From the IMG/VR virus record IMGVR_UViG_3300025109_000039, positions 1-32,063 of that record: DNA of 32,063 nt; one strand, written 5' to 3'. The notes below the pieces were generated by a model that was not told the origin of the DNA, made no database searches, and worked only from the letters and a program-made list of their open reading frames with translations. Source of the DNA: a virus. The position numbers were made by a program, and so were the translations under genes. Every line of letters begins with the position of its first letter. Position 1 is the stretch's first letter. Positions 22,857 through 30,117 of this stretch are shown one piece after another.

Positions 22857-24575
22857 ATGACTGCACTCAACAGCTTGATAGACAATATCTACACCGACAT
22901 GCTCAGCGACGTACACGAAGCGCAAGGCGAGCCCGTCGACTTTGCGAGCGAGCCCGACTTCATCGTCGACGAAGAGACCCCGATGGAACCCCTCGCGCTG
23001 ACGCTTCTCGAAGCCGTCGTCGAGTCTGTCGCTTTCTTCTCGCAGCCCGGAATCGTCGTCACCCTCGGAGCGGTCATCGACCGACTACGCAACACGCACG
23101 GCATCGACAACATCGAGCGGAACGGTCGCGTCTCTGACTGCGTCGCTCTCGTCAATGAGGGAGTCGAGGCGGGTGTCATCGTCAAGGGACAGATCGCCGC
23201 ACTGCACTCGGTCGCGCTGACTCCCGCAGGACGCGAACTCGCAGTCGAACGAGGATGGGCCACGCAGACGTGTCTGCGCTGCAACGACGCCCTCAGAGAA
23301 GTCGACATCAGCGAAGACGGATGGTGCGAAGACTGCGTGTCAATCGTCAACGCGATTGACAAGGAGCGCTTCGACGACGCGCAGACGTCCAAAGACTTCG
23401 ACGACACCCCGCCCGACATGCGCTATGGGACAGCAGAGCGCGAGATAGAGCGCGACGGCGAGAGCAGCCCTGTGTTCTTCTACCGCGCTGCGATGGGGAA
23501 GGCGACGCTCGTCGACGCTATCGAGGGCGAGGGCTGTCGGGACTATCTCTCGGGACTCAAGAACAACAAGCAACGAGCGCAGTTCCTGAACGACCTCCGC
23601 GCTGCGACGGCGCGACTCCAACAGGAAGCGGAAGCAGACGCGCTCGACGAGAGCGACGACGACACTCCCGACCCAGACTTTCTGGACGAAGGGTGCCCAT
23701 CCTTTGCGACTCCCAGCGACGTCGCCGACGAGCCGGGGTGCCTCTGTGATTGCGTCGACTACGAGGGCGTGAACCACCTTGAGCGCTGCCCAGACCATCC
23801 CGAAGCCGACGACGACGAGAGCGACGCACCCTTGACGTTCGGCGACCTGGCCTTCGGTGAGTTCGCCCGCACGAAGCAGGGAGCGCTGCGAATGTATGTC
23901 CGCCCAGCGACGAACTCGAGCAAGGTCGCTGTCGTTCGTCAGTGCAAAGACGGGACGTGGACGACAAGCAGCGTAAAAGCAGACGCACCCGCGACGCTCG
24001 TCAAGTTCGCAGACGACGCTGACGAGCGTCTCTCCGCATATGCTGCGATGACTCGCAAGGACCGAGACGCGCTGTTGACGAGAGAAGCCCGCAAGAGCAG
24101 CTATTCGCACAACCCTGAGAGCGCTCCCGCAATCAGCAGCGAAGACGTCCAGACATCTAAGAACATCGCAGCAGCCGAGGAGGCCGAGTGGCGCAAGGCG
24201 GCGACGTTAGCCGCCTTCCCCGAACTCGCCTTCGGGTACGTCGACGAAGATGAGAGCGACCTACCCGCTGTCGGACACGAGTTCGGCGACTGCGACGACC
24301 GCAGCTACGCACTCGAGCAGCGCATCAAGGCGCAAGACGAGCGCATCAAGATACAAGACGACCGCATCGACGAGCGCACCGAGCGCATCGACGAACTCGA
24401 GGACATGCATCTCGACGAGATGCGCAAGCGCGTCGCGCAAGACGAGCGCATCGAAGCGCAAGACGAACGCATCGACGAACTCGAGCGACGACTTGACGCG
24501 ACACTCGCAGCGCTATCGGAGATGACGTCTATCTCGCTCTCGCTGCGTCAGATTGACCACCCTGGATTCAAGTAG
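22857..24575 (+). CDS. Large multidomain protein: winged-helix-like, zinc ribbon, acidic linker, coiled coil
   Basis: 572 residues with ATG at 22857 (SD AAGGAA); a start at 22812 would add 15 residues. Order: a likely winged-helix segment (about 60-130, with VTLGAVIDRLRNTHGIDNIE), a zinc ribbon with C139-x2-C142 and C157-x2-C160, a second Cys-rich patch with CLCDC, long Asp/Glu-rich low-complexity parts, and a C-terminal heptad coiled coil (about 489-544). The layout resembles a DNA- or RNA-binding oligomer, not an enzyme. I do not recognise a family. It begins a new transcript in the early unit. Confidence 0.75.
   Translation: MTALNSLIDNIYTDMLSDVHEAQGEPVDFASEPDFIVDEETPMEPLALTLLEAVVESVAFFSQPGIVVTLGAVIDRLRNTHGIDNIERNGRVSDCVALVNEGVEAGVIVKGQIAALHSVALTPAGRELAVERGWATQTCLRCNDALREVDISEDGWCEDCVSIVNAIDKERFDDAQTSKDFDDTPPDMRYGTAEREIERDGESSPVFFYRAAMGKATLVDAIEGEGCRDYLSGLKNNKQRAQFLNDLRAATARLQQEAEADALDESDDDTPDPDFLDEGCPSFATPSDVADEPGCLCDCVDYEGVNHLERCPDHPEADDDESDAPLTFGDLAFGEFARTKQGALRMYVRPATNSSKVAVVRQCKDGTWTTSSVKADAPATLVKFADDADERLSAYAAMTRKDRDALLTREARKSSYSHNPESAPAISSEDVQTSKNIAAAEEAEWRKAATLAAFPELAFGYVDEDESDLPAVGHEFGDCDDRSYALEQRIKAQDERIKIQDDRIDERTERIDELEDMHLDEMRKRVAQDERIEAQDERIDELERRLDATLAALSEMTSISLSLRQIDHPGFK
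24321..24488 (+). repeat. In-frame 21-base repeats coding coiled-coil heptads
   Basis: Degenerate copies built on GCGCAAGACGAGCGCATC code seven-residue units such as RI(K/E)AQDE and RIDELE(D/R). Their length matches a heptad. The repeats keep reading frame, so they are part of the protein and not a non-coding array. Confidence 0.8.
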
Positions 24576-24587
24576 CATCAAGACAAC

Positions 24588-24608
24588 CCGGGACAGATTC
24601 TGTCCCGG
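24588..24608 (+). terminator. Perfect 9-bp hairpin after the multidomain gene
   Basis: CCGGGACAG and CTGTCCCGG flank a 3-base loop (ATT), 12 bases past the stop codon. The following bases are CGACCCCC, not a U-run, so termination would be imperfect; a processing or stability role is equally possible. Confidence 0.45.
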
Positions 24609-24643
24609 CGACCCCCTAGACTCTCTGCGAAGGAGAACAGAAC

Positions 24644-25846
24644 ATGAGCCAAGTCACAGTTATCGACCGCCCCGACTCCCCAACCTTTGACATCGACGCG
24701 CTGCTCGAACGACGACAAGAGCGCGGCACTCTTGTTCCGCAATCAATCGAGACTCTTCAGACCTCGCTCGGCGAGCTGATGGAGCAACTCGACCCACAAG
24801 ACGAGATTCGCCCGCTGAATCAAGGCAGCGTTCGCTATGTCGACGGCAAGGCTGCATGGCAATTCCGCAACGAAGACGACTCCTGGTCGACTGCTTGCGG
24901 GTTCACCCATCGCGCTTATCGTCAGCTCGGCACGAAGGTACTCGGCAAGGGCGGGCTCGACTTCATCGAGCGACAGCGCACCTCTGGCGAGACTGGCGCG
25001 AAGATGGCGACCATCAACTGGATGGAGCGTCTGTCGCACAACACGACTCGCGGTCTGCTGCGCTCGATGCAGCTCCCTGGGCAGCAGTTTCGCACGATTC
25101 GTGGCGTACTCTCGGGCAGCGACCGCGGGTTCACTACGAACTTGGACAACCTCGACGTCGTCAACTTGCTGACAGAGACGCAAGCGTTCGCAGCGCTCCC
25201 TCTTATCTCGTGGCGCGTCACGCCCGACGCGATGCGGATTCGCGGTCTGCTGAACCCTGAGGACGGCAAGATGTTCGACGAGCATGGTCGACCGACAGAC
25301 TCGAAGCTGGTCAGCGCTCGCATCCCTGTCCCGATGTTCGAGATAGTGAACGGCGAGGTCGGCAATCACGCGCTCTCATTCACTGCTGGTGCCTACACCT
25401 ACATCTGCACGAACGGCATCGGCGGGTGGGGCGACGACAAGTTCACGAGTCGATGGACGCACACTGGCGGCAACGACAGAGGCGAGAAGATTCAGAACGC
25501 GATGGGCGACGCAATCAAGAGCGCTCGAGTCGCGTCGAACGGACTCATCGAGTCGTTTAAGTCTGCGACTGCTGTCGCAATCGACGACGCCTTTGCTCTG
25601 CTCGACGCGTGGGGACGCAAGGAAGGTCTGCTGACAGCGGGACAGACACGTCGAGCGGTCGACGCGATGCGAGATGAGACCAGCTTCCCTGGTCGCAATC
25701 TCGCGGCAGTCGTCTCTGGTATCACTCTCGCAGCCCAGGACGAGAGCGATATGGACAAGCAACGAGACATGGAGCGAGCAGCGTCTCGCATCATGTACCG
25801 CGCGCTCCGCAGCCCTGACGCTGCGAACGCACTCGCAGAGGCGTAG
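24644..25846 (+). CDS. DUF932-like phage protein
   Basis: 400 residues. The middle has AGAYTYICTNGIGGWGDDKF, followed by TSRWTHTGGNDRGEKIQNAM, resembling the conserved R/Y-x-x-C-x-N-x...HTG region of DUF932 (TIGR03299-type phage/plasmid proteins). The biochemical function of that family is not established. The N-terminal part has a W-rich stretch (KAAWQFRNEDDSWSTACGFT). It has AAGGAG 8 nt before its ATG and sits between stem-loop elements. The name rests on pattern memory, so confidence in the family is moderate. Confidence 0.65.
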   Translation: MSQVTVIDRPDSPTFDIDALLERRQERGTLVPQSIETLQTSLGELMEQLDPQDEIRPLNQGSVRYVDGKAAWQFRNEDDSWSTACGFTHRAYRQLGTKVLGKGGLDFIERQRTSGETGAKMATINWMERLSHNTTRGLLRSMQLPGQQFRTIRGVLSGSDRGFTTNLDNLDVVNLLTETQAFAALPLISWRVTPDAMRIRGLLNPEDGKMFDEHGRPTDSKLVSARIPVPMFEIVNGEVGNHALSFTAGAYTYICTNGIGGWGDDKFTSRWTHTGGNDRGEKIQNAMGDAIKSARVASNGLIESFKSATAVAIDDAFALLDAWGRKEGLLTAGQTRRAVDAMRDETSFPGRNLAAVVSGITLAAQDESDMDKQRDMERAASRIMYRALRSPDAANALAEA

Positions 25847-25859
25847 TCGTCGAGAGTCT

Positions 25860-25883
25860 GTCGTCGCTCTTCGGGGCGGCGAC
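25860..25883 (+). terminator. 10-bp hairpin capped by a C(UUCG)G tetraloop
   Basis: GTCGTCGCTC pairs with GGGCGGCGAC through G-U wobbles around a TTCG loop. The C(UUCG)G closing loop is exceptionally stable. It lies 13 bases past the DUF932-like stop, with no U-run after it. An RNA stability or processing element is likely. Confidence 0.5.
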
Positions 25884-25936
25884 AGCGACAGCATCGAAGA
25901 GAGAGAACAGACAACCCAAAAACAAGGAGAGAACAG

Positions 25937-26371
25937 ATGTCAGAACGACAATTCTTCGAGAGTGGATATGGAAGACACTTCTTCGGGTCGCAGTTTCCGC
26001 GACTCATCAGAGCGCTGGAGTCAATCGCCGCCGAGCTGACGCAACAACGCAAGACGCGACACTGCGGAACCTGGGGGTGCATGCTTCCCGTCGGCTTCGA
26101 TTCAGAGTTCGGCGACGGCCCCGTCTGCATGGTCTGCGAGCAAGACTTGCGACCGAGCGCTCCGCCGTCGTCGCTCGTTGCGATGCGAGAAGCAGCGGAC
26201 GCGCTCGACGCGTACTGCGACGACCACAACAGCAGCAACCCCACGGACCCGACTGTCGTCTTGCCGATGCTGCGAGAGGCGATCGCCGAGGCCGAGGCAG
26301 ACGAGGCGAGCGCGCTTCGAGAGAGCGCAGCAGCAGAGTACCGCGACATCATTCGCGGGGGTGCACGATGA
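25937..26371 (+). CDS. Small zinc-finger-like protein
   Basis: 144 residues. A helix-rich N-terminus is followed by a Cys pattern HCGTWGC (C43, C48) and CMVC (C64, C67), enough for one zinc site. The C-terminal half is alanine/glutamate-rich helix. AAGGAGAGAACAG precedes the ATG, and it overlaps the nuclease start by 4 nt, so it is translated with it. Function unknown. Confidence 0.62.
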   Translation: MSERQFFESGYGRHFFGSQFPRLIRALESIAAELTQQRKTRHCGTWGCMLPVGFDSEFGDGPVCMVCEQDLRPSAPPSSLVAMREAADALDAYCDDHNSSNPTDPTVVLPMLREAIAEAEADEASALRESAAAEYRDIIRGGAR

Positions 26372-27273
26372 GGGCTGTCACTCAGTCATATATGCGGACG
26401 ATGATGTCATGCGAGGAGAAGGCGCGACTGCGCTATCTCGAGCGCATGCGTTCGCCCACTATCACGCCAGCTCTGCCGATGGGTATCGCGGTCCACTATG
26501 GGGTCCTCGAAGCGAAGTCTGCCGACGACGCTGTCGAGCGCTTCAAGAGCGAGCGGGCTCCCGCCTGGCTCGAGCATGAAGCAGACAACCTCGAGCGAGA
26601 CGCGACAATCGTGCGAGCGATGGTCGAAGGCGCGCTCGCTGTCTGGACCGACTGGCCCAAGACGACAGAGAAGCGATTCCGCGTTCCTTTCTACAATCCC
26701 GACACAGGCAAGCCCAGTACGAAGCACACCTTCGAGGGAGTCTTCGACGGCATCTGGCGTCCCGGCGAACGAGACAACGCGGACCCCGTCCTGCTCGAAC
26801 TCAAGACAGCGGGGCGACTCGACTCGAGTTACCTCGAGCGACTCGACATCGACTGGCAGGTCTCGGCGTACATGGCGGCAGCGTCAATCGTCTACAGCAA
26901 CCCCGTCCGAGCGATGGTCTACCGAATCATCCGCAAGCCGAGCATCCGACAGCGCAAGACAGAGACGCTGTCAGAGTTCGCGCTGCGACTCTCGAGCGAC
27001 TACAAAGACCGTCCCGAGTTTTACTTCGAGGAGGTCATCGTGCGACGTACTGACGACCAGATTCGTCGCTGGTGGTATGAAGCGTGGGAGCTGCACGAGC
27101 GCATCCTCCGCATCGAGAACGGCGGGATGACCGTTCGCAACTCGCAGCATTGTCTCGACTTCGGGCGATGCAACTACTTCGACCTATGCCGAGGGGTATC
27201 TGGCCCCGAGGCTTTCCGCGTCATCGACGACGCCCACCCTGAACTGCGAAGGAGAACAAATCATGAAGGGTAA
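26368..27273 (+). CDS. PD-(D/E)XK nuclease with probable Fe-S cluster (Cas4/RecB-like)
   Basis: 301 residues from the ATG at 26368 (ATGA overlap). The nuclease core is complete: H43 (GIAVHYG), D127 (EGVFDGIW), E144-L-K146 (VLLELKTAG) and Q164-x3-Y168. One Cys at the N-terminus (C15, MSCEEKAR) and three at the C-terminus (C262, C268, C274 in HCLDFGRCNYFDLC) match the 4Fe-4S arrangement of Cas4 and AddB-type exonucleases. It lies directly before an annealase-type ATPase and an SSB-like gene, so a role in end resection for recombination-dependent replication is likely. No CRISPR array is present. Confidence 0.88.
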   Translation: MRAVTQSYMRTMMSCEEKARLRYLERMRSPTITPALPMGIAVHYGVLEAKSADDAVERFKSERAPAWLEHEADNLERDATIVRAMVEGALAVWTDWPKTTEKRFRVPFYNPDTGKPSTKHTFEGVFDGIWRPGERDNADPVLLELKTAGRLDSSYLERLDIDWQVSAYMAAASIVYSNPVRAMVYRIIRKPSIRQRKTETLSEFALRLSSDYKDRPEFYFEEVIVRRTDDQIRRWWYEAWELHERILRIENGGMTVRNSQHCLDFGRCNYFDLCRGVSGPEAFRVIDDAHPELRRRTNHEG

Positions 27274-28042
27274 GAACAACGTGCTGCCGACTGCGGCGCA
27301 CAAACCGAAGGGGCTCAAGGATTCGTCCGCTGTCCTATTCGGTAGACACGGACTCGGCAAGACGTACTTGCTGACGACATTCTTGAAGTCGCTCATCATC
27401 GACTTGGAGGGCGGCTCAAGAATGATGGAGGCAACGGCGATTGAGCCGAACTCGTGGACCGAGCTATTAGGCTGGATTGACAAGCTGGAGGTCGATGACC
27501 ACCAGTTCAACACCGTCGCAATCGACACCGCCGACAGGGCGTGGGCGATGCTCGAAGAGAGCGTGTGTAGGGAACTCGGCGTCAAGACCGTCGGCGACGC
27601 AGCGCACGGAAAGGGATGGGCGATGATGAAAGCACAGTGGTCACGATTCGTTTACCGACTCATCAATCTGCGAGCTAATGACGGACGCAAGATTCTGCCG
27701 GTATTTCTATGCCACGAGAAACTGGTGCCGATGACAGAGCGGCGCGGTGAGGTATCAATCGAGACGGGCAGAACGCTCGTCAGCGTCAACCTGCCGAACT
27801 CGGCAAAATTGATACTCTTGTCCGCTGTCGATTTCGTCTTTCACTTGTTCATCGACGAGAAGTCGGGCAAGCGACTACTTCGGACGCAAGCGACAGACAC
27901 CGCGGAATTCCGCATCGAGGCGAAGGGGCGAGGCGCGCCAGGTTGCGCCCTGCCCCCCGTCATCCACGCACACTTCGGCGCGCTCTGCGCTGAGTTCGAC
28001 AAGGCATTCAACAATGAAGGAGAACAGACAGATGCCATCTGA
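27263..28042 (+). CDS. Sak4-like RecA-fold ATPase (single-strand annealing)
   Basis: 259 residues. Walker A GRHGLGKT (residues 27-34) and a Walker B-like FNTVAIDTAD (82-91) are clear; FLCHEKLVPM and RIEAKGRGAP follow at positions seen in phage Sak4-type AAA_24 proteins. These act as single-strand annealing recombinases with SSB. Codon choice looks different from its neighbours, with fewer CGA/GAC codons, which may indicate separate acquisition. Starts 11 nt before the nuclease gene ends, with AAGGAG 8 nt upstream, and overlaps the SSB-like gene. Confidence 0.82.
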   Translation: MKGKNNVLPTAAHKPKGLKDSSAVLFGRHGLGKTYLLTTFLKSLIIDLEGGSRMMEATAIEPNSWTELLGWIDKLEVDDHQFNTVAIDTADRAWAMLEESVCRELGVKTVGDAAHGKGWAMMKAQWSRFVYRLINLRANDGRKILPVFLCHEKLVPMTERRGEVSIETGRTLVSVNLPNSAKLILLSAVDFVFHLFIDEKSGKRLLRTQATDTAEFRIEAKGRGAPGCALPPVIHAHFGALCAEFDKAFNNEGEQTDAI

Positions 28043-28637
28043 TGATTATTTCGAGACATGGACAACAGCCAACCCAGTCGAGGAGAAGAAGAAGGACGGC
28101 GAGTCAGACCCCAGCATCGAGGACGGCGTTCACCGCTGCCGCATCGTCGGGTTCCGCTGCTTCGAGTCGAAGAAGGGAGACGTCTGGATGGTCTTCGAGT
28201 TCGCCGTGATGGGTGGACTGTTCGACGGTCGGACGCTCGTTCGAATGGTCGCCCCGCTCGGTCGACGTACTGACGACACGGCGCGACGAGAGACGCAAGC
28301 GAACTGGGCTCGGCGCGACTTGCAGACGGTACTCGGGCGCGTCCCGCAGTTGTTTCCCGAGCTGCTGAATCCCGACACGATGATGACGGGAACGGTCGCG
28401 TCCGAGATTGTCGGCGCAGTCGTCAACGTCGAGAAGGAGACGAAGAAGGGCGACTCTCGCGACTTCATCAATGTCTACCTCGTCGAGCTTGTGTCGAACA
28501 CTGCGACAGCAGCAGCGCCCGAGGACAGCGCTCCCCCCGAGCCGCCGCCCGCTGACGACTTGCCGCCCTTGCCCGACTCCCCGAGTCGAGGCTCTGGCAT
28601 GATTGACCCCGACGAACTCGACGAGATTCCATTCTGA
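28032..28637 (+). CDS. Single-stranded DNA-binding-like protein
   Basis: 201 residues from ATG 28032 (AAGGAG 9 nt upstream; an earlier ATG at 28014 lacks an SD). The N-terminal domain (HRCRIVGFRCFESKKGDVWM, then VFEFAVMGGLFDGRTLV) fits an OB-fold of the DUF669 type. The tail is proline/acid-rich and ends DPDELDEIPF, closely like the DDDIPF end of bacterial SSB, which binds partner proteins. Gene order nuclease, Sak4, SSB supports the call. Confidence 0.82.
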   Translation: MPSDDYFETWTTANPVEEKKKDGESDPSIEDGVHRCRIVGFRCFESKKGDVWMVFEFAVMGGLFDGRTLVRMVAPLGRRTDDTARRETQANWARRDLQTVLGRVPQLFPELLNPDTMMTGTVASEIVGAVVNVEKETKKGDSRDFINVYLVELVSNTATAAAPEDSAPPEPPPADDLPPLPDSPSRGSGMIDPDELDEIPF

Positions 28638-28785
28638 CGGTAGAAGGTATACGCGCTCGGTCCTTCGCACGGCTGTCTGGCAGCTCCGAGCGCGTCTGTT
28701 CCGTTGCCAGCGTGGTCTAGCTACGCGCCCAAGCGAATGTCTCTCGACGATACGGAGAGACGGGGCGCACTCATCGGAGGAACAG
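28638..28785 (+). ncRNA. Structured intergenic element (candidate ncRNA or 5' leader)
   Basis: 148 bases without a credible ORF. ACGCGCTCGG (28651-28660) pairs perfectly with CCGAGCGCGT (28686-28695) around a 25-base interior that has its own GCTG/CAGC stem. A second hairpin, GTCTCTC/GAGAGAC (28739-28745 with 28755-28761), has a 9-base loop. The element ends at the GGAGG SD of the next gene. It has no tRNA D-arm or acceptor stem. It could be a leader that controls the following Cys-rich genes, or a separate small RNA. Confidence 0.45.
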
Positions 28786-29040
28786 ATGGACAGAATCGAA
28801 TCGACGGTCGTCTGCGAGACGCTCCCGCAATTCCTAGACGACGCGACGCGTGTCGGGCGCTGCTTCAGGTGCGCCGCTCTCGTCGACCCCGAAGAAGAGA
28901 AGTGGGCGAACGTCGCGCAGGTGATGCGACCTCTCGGCGTCTGCCTCGTTGTCGGCGGTATGCTCTGTCGGTCGTGCGTCGAGTCGTGGCGCGAATGGTT
29001 GCTAATAGAAAGGGCGAACGATGACACTCTGTACAGATGA
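28786..29040 (+). CDS. Small Cys-rich protein (84 aa, two CxxC)
   Basis: ATG at 28786 is preceded by GGAGGAACAG. CFRC (26-29) and CRSC (61-64) suggest a zinc-binding treble-clef or ribbon. The open frame continues upstream, but only through the structured intergenic element. It overlaps the next gene by 20 nt. Function unknown. Confidence 0.66.
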   Translation: MDRIESTVVCETLPQFLDDATRVGRCFRCAALVDPEEEKWANVAQVMRPLGVCLVVGGMLCRSCVESWREWLLIERANDDTLYR

Positions 29041-29245
29041 CACCGTCGACGAAGGCTTCCTTGCTCTGCGTGTCGCTGTCGTCTCGTCAATCGAGCAGCA
29101 ACGAGAGAAGGACGGACTCTGCGTCGAGTGCGGCGCAGAGGACCACGACGGCTGCCTTCTCGCAGAGGGGCCGCTGATAACAGCTCAGGAGTTCCTCGAC
29201 CACGCCGCCTACCTCATCGCGGCGACTGTCGAGCTGCGAAGCTAA
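29021..29245 (+). CDS. Small Cys-rich protein (74 aa)
   Basis: Last gene of the plus-strand unit. GLCVECGAEDHDGC gives three Cys plus His that could hold zinc; the rest is helical (SSIEQQREK and AQEFLDHAAYLIAATVE). AAAGGG precedes the ATG. Its stop overlaps the stop of the convergent minus-strand gene. Function unknown. Confidence 0.66.
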   Translation: MTLCTDDTVDEGFLALRVAVVSSIEQQREKDGLCVECGAEDHDGCLLAEGPLITAQEFLDHAAYLIAATVELRS

Positions 29246-29736
29246 CCCTCGAGACGCTTAATTCTGCGCTCGAGTCGCAGTCGCTGTCCTGCTGTCAACT
29301 TGTCAGCTCGCTCGACCAATCGGTCTTTGAGCCGAGACAGTCTCTTCGACTTGATATTCTCGTGGCGCTCGACAGCGCGGAAGATTCCGACGGCGGCAGC
29401 AGCGACGAAGAACAACACGAGTCCGTCAAGGGCCTCTAGCAACGGGTCGCCGAAGTCGACAGCCTTGTCGAGTCGATGGGCCAGCTCGGCACAGTAGGCC
29501 AGGTCCTGTTCCATTCGATTCAGCCCATCGACCTCGTCTGCGAGTTCGTGGACGACATCTGCGAGAAGGCGCAGGACGGGCCCTGAGTGCTTCTCGATTG
29601 CTTCTGCTGCGCGTTGCTTGTGTTCGAGCCTGCGACGTCTTGTCGACGCTCTGGGCGCGTCAGGTTTCGATGTCTGCTTCTTCGCTGCGACCTTCTTTGC
29701 TGCTGGCTTCTTCTTTGCTGCTGGCTTACGAGGCAT
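29242..29736 (-). CDS. Lysine/alanine-rich tail plus membrane helix protein
   Basis: 164 residues. The N-terminus (PRKPAAKKKPAAKKVAAKKQ) resembles histone H1-type tails. Charged helices follow, then a hydrophobic helix (LLEALDGLVLFFVAAAAVGI, about residues 97-116), and a basic C-terminal helix. Last gene of the late unit, overlapping the small holin-like gene by 11 nt. It may be a membrane-anchored lysis accessory, or bind nucleic acid; the evidence does not decide. Confidence 0.62.
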   Translation of the reverse strand: MPRKPAAKKKPAAKKVAAKKQTSKPDAPRASTRRRRLEHKQRAAEAIEKHSGPVLRLLADVVHELADEVDGLNRMEQDLAYCAELAHRLDKAVDFGDPLLEALDGLVLFFVAAAAVGIFRAVERHENIKSKRLSRLKDRLVERADKLTAGQRLRLERRIKRLEG

Positions 29737-29926
29737 CAGAGCCTCCCTTCTTCTGCGAGTCTTGCCACGCCTGTCCGAGAATGTACGAAACGAGAATGGC
29801 GGCAGCAGCCTCGAGCCCGCGCTCGGGAGGCACCTCGCCGTTGAATACTGGAAGCGCGACGCCGAGCAGTGCGCCTGTCACCGCGAGCCAGAACTTCCGG
29901 CTGCGTAGTCTGTCGGGAATGGTCAT
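29726..29926 (-). CDS. Small holin-like membrane protein
   Basis: 66 residues. Two hydrophobic segments, FWLAVTGALLGVALPVF (12-28) and LEAAAAILVSYILGQAW (38-54), separated by a short polar turn, with a basic N-terminus. This is a typical two-helix phage holin layout, next to the wall enzyme gene. ATGA overlap with the upstream gene. Holin function is inferred. Confidence 0.65.
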   Translation of the reverse strand: MTIPDRLRSRKFWLAVTGALLGVALPVFNGEVPPERGLEAAAAILVSYILGQAWQDSQKKGGSDAS

Positions 29927-30117
29927 CTCTTCTCCTTCGGAGCTGGGGGTAGGTGGTCGAATCTTCCGCTGTCGTCATCGTCTGCGCTGTCGTCGTCTTC
30001 GACTTCGGCTTGTTCGGCTGGCTCGCTGTCGCGTCGAAGCGCGGAGAAGCCCGCGATGATTGCGACGACGAGCAGAATCGCGCCGACTGTGACTGTCTGG
30101 CTGGCTCGTGGGGTCAT
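29923..30117 (-). CDS. Single-pass membrane protein with acidic tail (lysis cassette)
   Basis: 64 residues. One membrane helix (TVTVGAILLVVAIIAGFSAL) then an Asp/Glu-rich linker (VEDDDSADDDDSG) and a basic-proline end. ATG at 30117 overlaps the endolysin stop (ATGA), with GGAG 5 nt upstream; a GTG two codons earlier is less likely. It could be a holin-associated or spanin-like protein. Confidence 0.62.
   Translation of the reverse strand: MTPRASQTVTVGAILLVVAIIAGFSALRRDSEPAEQAEVEDDDSADDDDSGRFDHLPPAPKEKR

Noticed and set aside
23340-24110. Minus-strand ORF of 256 residues
   Set aside because: Antisense to the multidomain early gene; no SD and no recognisable pattern.
24321-24488. CRISPR or non-coding tandem array
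   Set aside because: Repeats are in frame, 21 bases or multiples, without spacers, and code for regular heptads.
26368-27273. CRISPR adaptation module (Cas4)
   Set aside because: No cas1, cas2 or repeat array in the window; the context is phage recombination genes.
28638-28785. tRNA gene
   Set aside because: Stems do not fit a cloverleaf: no 7-bp acceptor pairing, D-arm, anticodon loop or T-loop in register.
28104-29090. Minus-strand ORF of 328 residues
   Set aside because: Antisense to the SSB-like gene and the structured element; Arg/Ser-rich shadow.
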